Assembly: GCA_030159075.1 (NCBI GenBank)
Contig: BROG01000077.1
Coordinates: forward strand, 1,077,001-1,141,000
Origin: Atrina japonica
Lineage: Eukaryota; Mollusca; Bivalvia; Pterioida; Pinnidae
Direction of reading: 5' to 3'
DNA: 64,000 bases
In this document: positions 34,401-64,000 of the stretch, in pieces
How the letters are laid out: every line of letters begins with the position of its first letter
Position numbering within the stretch: the first letter of the stretch is position 1
Made by a program: the position numbers and the translations under genes
The notes under the pieces: model-generated
Database searches by the model: none
What the model was told of the DNA's origin: nothing
What the model saw: the letters and a program-made list of their open reading frames with translations, nothing else

Positions 34401-37400
34401 CATTTTGTGTTAAATACCACCATTCACCTCTTGTGTTTTGTTAAAATAAGAAGTTCTGACAATAGAATGTCCATGTCGATTATACCACCATTCACATTTT
34501 GTTAAATACCACCATTCACCTCTTGTGTTTTGTTAAATCTGACGTTCTAACAATAAAATGTCCATTTCAATTATACCACCATTCACCTCTTGTGTTTTGT
34601 TAAATACCACCATTCACCTCTTGTGTTTTGTTAAATCTGATGTTCTAACAAAAAAATGTCCATGTCAATTATACCACCATTCACCTCTTGTGTTTTGTTA
34701 AATCTGACGTTCTAACAATAAAATGTCCATGTCAATTATACCACCATTCACCTCTTCTGTTTTGTTAAATCTGACGTTCTAACAATAAAATGTCTGACAA
34801 TAAAATATCCATGTCGATTATACCACATTTTACCTCTTCTGTTTTGTTAAATCTGACGTTCTAGCAATAAAATGTCCATGTCAATTATACCACCATGCAC
34901 CTCTTGTGTTTTGTTAAATATGAAATTCTGACAATAGAATGTCCATGTCGATTATACCACCATTCACCTCTTGTGTTTTGTTAAATCTGACGTTCTAACA
35001 ATAGAATGTCCATGTCAATTATACCACCATTCACCTCTTGTGTTTTGTTAAATCTGACGTTCTAACACATAAAAATGTCCATGTCAATTATACCACCATT
35101 CACCTCTTGTGTTTTGTTAAATATGAAGTTCTGACAATAGAATGTCCATGTCGATTATACCACCATTCACATTTTGTTAAATACCACCATTCACCTCTTG
35201 TGTTTTGTTAAAATAAGAAGTTCTGACAATAGAATGTCCATGTCGATTATACCACCATTCACATTTTGTCCATTAAATACCACCATTCACCTCTTGTGTT
35301 TTGTTAAAAATAAGAAGTTCTGACAATAGAATGTCCATGTCGATTATACCACCATTCACATTTTGTTAAATACCACCATTCACCTCTTGTGTTTTGTTAA
35401 ATCTGACGTTCTAACAATAAAATGTCCCATTTCAATTTATACCACCATTCACCTCTTGTGTTTTGTTAAATACCACCATTCACCTCTTGTGTTTTTGTTA
35501 AATCTGATGTTCTGAACAAAAAAATGTCCATGTCAATTATACCACCATTCACCTCTTCTGTTTTGTTAAATCTGACGTTCTAACAATAAAATGTCCATGT
35601 CAATTATACCACCATTCACCTCTTCTGTTTTCTTAAATCTGACGTTCTAACAATAAAATGTCTGACAATAAAATATCCATGTCGATTATACCACATTTTA
35701 CCTCTTCTGTTTTGTTAAATCTGACGTTTCTAGCAATAAAATGTCCATGTCAATTATACCACCATGCACCTCTTGTGTTTTGTTAAATATGAAATTCTGA
35801 CAATAGAATGTCCATGTCGATTATACCACCATTCACCTCTTGTGTTTTGTTAAATCTGACGTTCTAACAATAAAATGTCCATGTCAATTATACCACCATT
35901 CACCTTTTGTGTTTTGTTAAAATAAGAAGTTCTGACAATAGAATGTCCATGTCGATTATACCACCATTCACATTTTGTTAAATACCACCATTCACCTCTT
36001 GTGTTTTGTTAAAATAAGAAGTTCTGACAATAGAATGTCCATGTCGATTATACCACCATTCACATTTTGTTAAATACCACCACCATTCACCTCTTGTGTT
36101 TTGTTAAATCTGACGTTCTAACAATAAAATGTCCATTTCAATTATACCACCATTCACCTCTTGTGTTTTGTTAAATACCACCATTCACCTCTTGTGTTTT
36201 GTTAAATCTGATGTTCTAACAAAAAAATGTCCATGTCAATTATACCACCATTCACCTCTTGTGTTTTTGTTAAATCTGACGTTCTAACAATAAAATGTCC
36301 ATGTCAATTATACCACCATTCACCTCTTCTGTTTTGTTAAATCTGACGTTCTAACAATAAAATGTCTGACAATAAAATATCCATGTCGATTATACCACAT
36401 TTTACCTCTTCTGTTTTGTTAAATCTGACGTTTCTAGCAATAAAATGTCCATGTCATGTCGATTATACCACCATGCACCTCTTGTGTTTTGTTAAATATG
36501 AAATTCTGACAATAGAATGTCCATGTCGATTATACCACCATTCACCTCTTGTGTTTTGTTAAATCTGACGTTCTAACAATAGAATGTCCATGTCAATTAT
36601 ACCACCATTCACCTCTTGTGTTTTGTTAAATCTGACGTTCTAACAATAAAATGTCATGTCAATTATACCACCATTCACCTCTTGTGTTTTGTTTAAATAT
36701 GAAGTTCTGACAATAGAATGTCCATGTCGATTATACCACCATTCACCTCTTGTGTTTTGTTAAATCTGACGTTCTAACAATAAAATGTCCATGTCAATTA
36801 TACCACCATTCACCTCTTGTGTTTTGTTAAAATAAGAAGTTCTGACAATAGAATGTCCATGTCGATTCAATTATACCACCATTCACATTTTGTTAAATAC
36901 CGATTATACCACCATTCACCTCTTGTGTTTTGTTAAATCTGACGTTCTTACAATAAAATGTCCATTTCAATTATACCACCATTCACCTCTTGTGTTTTGT
37001 TAAATACCACCATTCACCTCTTGTGTTTTGTTAAATCTGATGTTCTAACAATAAAATGTCCATGTCAATTATACCACCATTCACCTCTTGTGTTTTGTTA
37101 AATCTGACGTTCGATTATAACAGTAAAATGTCCATGTCAATTATACCACCATTCACCTCTTGTGTTTTGTTAAATATGAAGTTCTGACAATAGAATGTCC
37201 ATGTCGATTATATTACCACCATTCACCTCTTGTGTTTTGTTAAATCTAAACGTTCTAACAATAAAATGTCCATGTCAATTATACCACCATTCACCTCTTG
37301 TGTTTTGTTAAAATAAGAAGTTCTGACAATAGAAATGTCCATGTCGATTATACCACCATTCACATTTTGTTAAATACCACCATTCACCTCTTGTGTTTTG

Positions 37401-40400
37401 TTAAATCTGACGTTCTTACAATAAAATGTCCATTTCAATTATACCACCATTCACCTCTTGTGTTTTGTTAAATACCACCATTCACCTCTTGTGTTTTGTT
37501 AAATCTGATGTTCTAACAATAAAATGTCCATGTCAATTATACCACCATTCACCTCTTGTGTTTTGTTAAATCTGACGTTCTAACAGTAAAATGTCCATGT
37601 CAATTATACCACCATTCACCTCTTGTGTTTTGTTAAATATGAAGTTCTGACAATAGAATGTCCATGTCGATTATACCACCATTCACCTCTTGTGTTTTGT
37701 TAAATCTAACGTTCTAACAATAAAATGTCCATGTCAATTATACCACCATTCACCTCTTGTGTTTTGTTAAAATAAGAAGTTCTGACAATAGAATGTCCAT
37801 GTCGATTATACCACCATTCACATTTTGTTAAATACCACCATTCACCTCTTGTGTTTTGTTAAATCTGACGTTCTAACAATAAAATGTCCATTTCAATTAT
37901 ACCACCATTCACCTCTTGTGTTTTGTTAAATACCACCATTCACCTCTTGTGTTTTGTTAAATCTGATGTTCTAACAATAAAATGTCCATGTCAATTATAC
38001 CACCATTCACCTCTTGTGTTTTGTTAAATCTGACGTTCTAACAATAAAATGTCCATGTCAATTATACCACCATTCACCTCTTGTGTTTTGTTAAATATGA
38101 AGTTCTGACAATAGAATGTCCATGTCGATTATACCACCATTCACCTCTTGTGTTTTGTTAAATCTGACGTTCTAACAATAAAATGTCCATGTCAATTATA
38201 CCACCATTCACCTCTTGTGTTTTGTTAAAATAAGAAGTTCTGACAATAGAATGTCCATGTCGATTATACCACCATTCACATTTTGTTAAATACCACCATT
38301 CACCTCTTGTGTTTTGTTAAAATAAGAAGTTCTGACAATAGAATGTCCATGTCGATTATACCACCATTCACATTTTGTTAAATACCACCATTCACCTCTT
38401 GTGTTTTGTTAAATCTGACGTTCTAACAATTAAATGTCCATTTCAATTATACCACCATTCACCTCTTGTGTTTTGTTAAATACCACCATTCACCTCTTGT
38501 GTTTTGTTAAATCTGATGTTCTAACAAAAAAATGTCCATGTCAATTATACCACCATTCACCTCTTGTGTTTTGTTAAATCTGACGTTCTAACAATAAAAT
38601 GTCCATGTCAATTATACCACCAATTACCTCTTCTGTTTTGTTAAATATGAAGTTCTGACAATAGAATGTCCATGTCGATTATACCACCATTCACCTCTTG
38701 TGTTTTGTTAAATCTGACGTTCTAACAATAAAATGTCCATGTCAATTATACCACCATTCACCTCTTGTGTTTTGTGTTTTTAAAATAAGAAGTTCTGACA
38801 ATAGAATGTCCATGTCGATTATACCACCATTCACATTTTGTTAAATACCACCATTCACCTCTTGTGTTTTGTTAAATCTGACGTTCTTACAATAAAATGT
38901 CCATTTCAATTATACCACCATTCACCTCTTGTGTTTTGTTAAATACCACCATTCACCTCTTGTGTTTTCTTAAATCTGATGTTCTAACAATAAAATGTCC
39001 ATGTCAATTATACCACCATTCACCTCTTGTGTTTTGTTAAATCTGACGTTCTAACAGTAAAATGTCCATGTCAATTATACCACCATTCACCTCTTGTGTT
39101 TTGTTAAAATAAGAAGTTCTGACAATAGAATGTCCATGTCGATTATACCACCATTCACCTCTTGTGTTTTGTTAAATCTGACGTTCTAACAATAAAATGT
39201 CCATGTCAATTATACCACCATTCACCTCTTGTGTTTTGTTAAAATAAGAAGTTCTGACAATAGAATGTCCATGTCGATTATACCACCATTCACATTTTGT
39301 TAAATACCACCATTCACCTCTTGTGTTTTGTTAAATCTGACGTTCTAACAATAAAATGTCCATTTCAATTATACCACCATTCACCTCTTGTGTTTTGTTA
39401 AATACCACCATTCACCTCTTGTGTTTTGTTAAATCTGATGTTCTAACAATAAAATGTCCATGTCAATTATACCACCATTCACCTCTTGTGTTTTGTTAAA
39501 ATAAGAAGTTCTGACAATAGAATGTCCATGTCAATTATACCACCATTCACCTCTTGTGTTTTGTTAAATATGAAGTTCTGACAATAGAATGTCCATGTCG
39601 ATTATATCACCATTCACCTCTTGTGTTTTGTTAAATCTGACGTTCTAACAATAAAATGTCCATGTCAATTATACCACCATTCACCTCTTGTGTTTTGTTA
39701 AAATAAGAAGTTCTGACAATAGAATGTCCATGTCAATTATACCACCATTCACCACTTGTGTTTTGTTAAATATGAAGTTCTGACAATAGAATGTCCATGT
39801 CGATTATACCACCATTCACCTCTTGTGTTTTGTTAAATCTGACGTTCTAACAATAAAATGTCGATTTCAATTATACCACCATTCACCTCTTGTGTGTTTT
39901 GTTAAATACCACCATTCACCTCTTGTGTTTTGTTAAATCTGATGTTCTAACAATAAAATGTCCATGTCAATTATACCACCATTCACCTCTTGTGTTTTGT
40001 TAAATCTGACGTTCTAACAATAAAATGTCCATGTCAATTATACCACCATTCACCTCTTCTGTTTTGTTAAATCTGACGTTCTAACAATAAAATGTCTGAC
40101 AACAAAATATCCATGTAGATTATACCACATTTGACCTTTTCTGTTTTGTTAAATCTGACGTTCTAACAATAAAATGTCTGACAATAAAATATCCATGTCG
40201 ATTATACCACATTTTACCTCTTCTGTTTTGTGAAATCTGACGTTCTGAGAATAAAATGTCCATGTCAATTATACCACCATGCACCTCTTGTGTTTTGTTA
40301 AATATGAAGTTCTGACAATAGAATGTCCATGTCGATTATACCACCATTCACCTCTTGTGTTTTGTTAAATCTGACGTTCTAACAATAAAATGTCCATGTC

Positions 40401-43207
40401 AATTATACCACCATTCACCTCTTGTGTTTTGTTAAAATAAGAAGTTCTGACAATAGAATGTCCATGTCGATTATACCACCATTCACATTTTGTTAAATAC
40501 CACCATTCACCTCTTGTGTTTTGTTAAATCTGACGTTCTAACAATAAAATGTCCATTTCAATTATACCACCATTCATCTCTTGTGTTTTGTTAAATACCA
40601 CCATTCACCTCTTGTGTTTTGTTAAATCTGATGTTCTAACAATAAAATGTCCATGTCAATTATACCACCATTCACCTCTTGTGTTTTGTTAAATCTGACG
40701 TTTCTAACAGTAAAATGTCCATGTCAATTATACCACCATTTCACCTCTTATGTTTTGTTAAATATGAAGTTCTGACAATAGAATGTCCATGTCGATTATA
40801 CCACCATTCACCTCTTGTGTTTTGTTAAATCTGACGTTCTAACAATAAAATGTCCATGTCAATTATACCACCATTCACCTCTTGTGTTTTGTTAAAATAG
40901 GAAGTTCTGACAATAGAATGTCCATGTCGATTATACCACCATTCACATTTTGTTAAATACCACCATTCACCTCTTGTGTTTTGTTAAATCTGACGTTCTA
41001 ACAATAAAATGTCCATTTCAATTATACCACCATTCACCTCTTGTGTTTTGTTAAATACCACCATTCACCTCTTGTGTTTTGTTAAATCTGATGTTCTAAC
41101 AAAAAAATGTCCATGTCAATTACACCACCATTCACCTCTTGTGTTTTGTTAAATCTGACGTTCTAACAATAAAATGTCCATGTCAATTATACCACCATTC
41201 ACCTCTTGTGTTTTGTTAAATATGAAGTTCTGACAATAGAATGTCCATGTCGATTATACCACCATTCACCTCTTGTGTTTTGTTAAATCTGACGTTCTAA
41301 CAATAAAATGTCCATGTCAATTATACCACCATTCACCTCTTGTGTTTTGTTAAAATAAGAAGTTCTGACAATAGAATGTCCATGTCGATTATACCACCAT
41401 CACATTTTGTTAAATACCACCATTCACCTCTTGTGTTTTGTTAAATATGACGTTCTAACAAAAAAATGTCCATTTCAATTATACCACCATTCACCTCTTG
41501 TGTTTTGTTAAATACCACCATTCACCTCTTGTGTTTTGTTAAATCTGATGTTCTAACAATAAAATGTCCATGTCAATTATACCACCATTCACCTCTTGTG
41601 TTTTGTTAAATCTGACGTTTCTAACAATAAAATGTCCATGTCAATTATACCACCATTCACCTCTTCTGTTTTGTTAAATCTGACGTTCTAACAATAAAAT
41701 GTCTGACAATAAAATATCCATGTCGATTATACCACATTTTACCTCTTCTGTTTTGTTAAATCTGACGTTCTAACAATAAAATGTCTGACAATAAAATATC
41801 CATGTCGATTATACCACATTTTACCTCTTCTGTTTTGTGAAATCTGACGTTCTAACAATAAAATGTCCATGTCAATTATACCACCATGCACCTCTTGTGT
41901 TTTGTTAAATATGAAGTTCTGACAATAGAATGTCCATGTCGATTATACCACCATTCACCTCTTGTGTTTTGTTAAATCTGACGTTCTAACAATAAAATGT
42001 CGATTTCAATTATACCACCATTCACCTCTTGTGTTTTGTTAAATACCACCATTCACCTCTTGTGTTTTGTTAAATCTGATGTTCTAACAATAAAATGTCC
42101 ATGTCAATTATACCACCATTCACCTCTTGTGTTTTGTTAAATCTGACGTTCTAACAATAAAATGTCCATGTCAATTATACCACCATTCACCTCTTGTGTT
42201 TTGTTAAATATGAAATTCTGACAATAGAATGTCCCATGTCGATTATACCACCATTCACCTCTTGTGTTTTGTTAAATCTGACGTTCTAACAATAAAAATG
42301 TCCATGTCAATTATACCACCATTCACCTCTTTGTGTTTTGTTAAAATAAGAAGTTCTGACAATAGAATGTCCATGTCGATTATACCACCATTCACATTTT
42401 GTTAAATACCACCATTCACCTCTTGTGTTTTGTTAAATCTGACGTTCTAACAATAAAATGTCCATTTCAATTATACCACCATTCACCTCTTGTGTTTTGT
42501 TAAATACCACCATTCACCTCTTGTGTTTTGTTAAATCTGACGTTCTAACAATAAAATGTCCATGTCAATTATACCACCATTCACCTCTTCAGTTTTGTTA
42601 AATATGACGTTCTAACAATAAAATGTCTGACAATAAAATATCCATGTCGATTATACCACATTTTACCTCTTCTGTTTTGTTAAATCTAACGTTCTAACAA
42701 TAAAATGTCCATGTCAATTATCCCACCATTCACCTCTTGTGTTTTGTTAAATATGAAGTTCTGACAATAGAATGTCCATGTCGATTATACCACCATTCAC
42801 CTCTTGTGTTTTGTTAAATCTGACGTTCTAACAATAAAATGTCCATGTCAATTATACCACCATTCACCTCTTGTGTTTTGTTAAATATGAAGTTCTGACA
42901 TTAGAATGTCCATGTCGATTATACCACCATTCACATTTTGTTAAATACCACCATTCACCTCTTGTGTTTTGTTAAATATGAAGTTCTGACAATAGAATGT
43001 CCATGTCAATCATACCACCATTCACCTCTTGTTTTTGTTAAATCTGACGTTCTGACAATAAAATGTCCATGTCGATTATACCACCATTCACATTTTGTTA
43101 AATCTGACGTTCTGACAGTAGAATGTCCATGTCGATTATACTACCATTCACCTCGTCTGCTCTTCTGTTTTGTTAAATCTGACGTTCTGACATGTCCATG
43201 TCGATTA
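31442..43207. repeat. 11.8-kb satellite array, 67-bp monomer with ~460-bp higher-order repeat
   Basis: Roughly 170 monomer equivalents in one orientation. A monomer runs from ACCACCATTCACCTCTTGTG through TGTTAAATCTGACG and TAACAATAAAATGTCC to ATGTCAATTAT. Variants differ at fixed positions: CTGACGTTCTAAC, CTGATGTTCTAAC, ATGAAGTTCTGAC and AATAAGAAGTTCTGAC, each tied to AATAAAA or AATAGAA and to CAATTAT or CGATTAT. Two truncated forms (31 and 24 bp) recur. Copies of the 24-bp form at about 32165, 32625, 33085, 37355, 37820, 38280, 38825, 39290, 40485, 40945 and 41398 show the ~460-bp period. A longer variant with TGTCTGACAATAAAATATCC and CATTTTACC recurs near 31865, 33395, 34090, 35660, 36362, 40100, 41700 and 42625. 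All reading frames here are artefacts of the repeat. Confidence 0.98.
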
Positions 43208-43252
43208 TTGATAAATATATCAAGTCAAAGTAAGCATCCAAATATATGTTTA

Positions 43253-43360
43253 TTGTTTTTGTTTGTTTATTGCGTTGTCTTGTTGTTGTTGTTGTTGCTG
43301 CTGTCATTGTTCGGTTTTTTTGTTGCTTTTGCTGTTGTTGCTGCTGCTGCTGTTGTGTTC
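43253..43360. repeat. (TTG)n/(TGC)n low-complexity tract
   Basis: Imperfect TTG and TGC triplets just right of the satellite; it yields spurious poly-Cys and poly-Leu frames. Confidence 0.85.
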
Positions 43361-43988
43361 TTTGAAATGTTATGTCAGAATATTAAGAACCATTGTTTTC
43401 AGGTATATAACTCGATATCAACACAGAATTATTATTTCGTTATTGAAAATTCTTTTTCAGCTATGAAAAACACGACTGTGAACTCTTCAACAATGTAGAA
43501 CACATGTCAGCGAAAAACAAAAAAGAAAATATATTACAAGCCAATAATTTACAGTTTGAAAGCATTTACTTTAAATTACTGATATTTAAAAAAATATATT
43601 TTGACTTAATCATATCTGATCTACTCATTTACTTCAATCCTGTGCATTGAATTATTGTCACACAATAAATTATTTCATTTAATGGAGCCTACAATGAAGG
43701 CAAAAAGACAGAAGAGCATATAAAACATTTCATGTCCTCTGAATCCTAAACACCAATCGACAGATGCCATATCAAAATCTAATGAAAGTAATGCTAAACC
43801 ACGCCTCGATAATTTTTTTAAACTTGAAGAGGAAATGTATAGCCATATATGTTCACACATTGAATACAAATCGTTTTTATTGCAATTAAGTGTACTTATG
43901 ATTTATCTATCGTCTTGTTTATAACTCCCCAGTATTTTCTCTTTTCACATTCTCCGTGGTGTCATCAAGGTTAAATATTGTGATAAAC

Positions 43989-63935
<19,947 letters not shown>

Positions 63936-64000
63936 TTTAAACAGGTTTTAAATGTTCAGACAGTACCTGCACTCGCCGAGTTCCAATAGGAATGTTCTAC

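Noticed and set aside
32053..43498. ORFs of 60-186 codons in the satellite
   Set aside because: They follow the 67-bp repeat and its indels, shift frame between copies, and run into low-complexity DNA.

Overview
This is animal nuclear DNA: AT-rich, with short exons bounded by GT..AG introns, very abundant repeats and no operon structure. Laccase-type multicopper oxidases with this exon layout, tRNA-headed SINEs ending in an 'ATTCTTGAGTG..ACGTTAAAC' type tail, and a reverse-transcriptase element common in mollusc-like genomes all point to a mollusc, most likely a bivalve. The species assignment is inference; no taxonomic marker gene is present.

Two genes dominate the window. Both encode secreted laccase-like multicopper oxidases and they lie head to head. 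Gene L1 (minus strand) starts at 20792 and runs left off the window; 13 exons are present, ending after the HPVHLHGH copper motif, and the final HCH exon lies beyond base 1. Gene L2 (plus strand) runs from 43989 to 63935 in 15 exons and contains all four copper-binding motifs. Exon phases are identical in all 13 comparable exons, and nine exon lengths from exon 2 through exon 13 match to the base, so the pair is an inverted gene duplication. L2 ends in a hydrophobic segment preceded by a furin-like basic site, and competing splice donors in exon 14 could switch this membrane tail for a short basic tail.

The 23 kb between the two starts is repeat-rich. From left to right it holds a 31-bp minisatellite (21.8-22.2 kb), a tRNA-headed SINE, an isolated exon-like ORF, inverted-repeat DNA (23.2-24.1 kb), reverse-transcriptase element fragments, diverged 180-bp and 130-150-bp tandem repeats, a dead LINE 3' end (29.4-30.1 kb), and an 11.8-kb satellite (31.4-43.2 kb) of 67-bp monomers arranged in a ~460-bp higher-order repeat. 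Introns of both genes carry SINEs, microsatellites, several copies of one reverse-transcriptase element with a conserved 3' stem-loop, and (L1 intron 2) a 1.7-kb 24-bp minisatellite.

Each gene product is expected to be an extracellular copper oxidase acting on phenolic substrates. In molluscs such enzymes are associated with cross-linking of periostracum, byssus or other sclerotised or pigmented layers; that role is inferred from the family, not from this sequence. The rest of the window looks like mobile or tandemly repeated DNA, mostly decayed.
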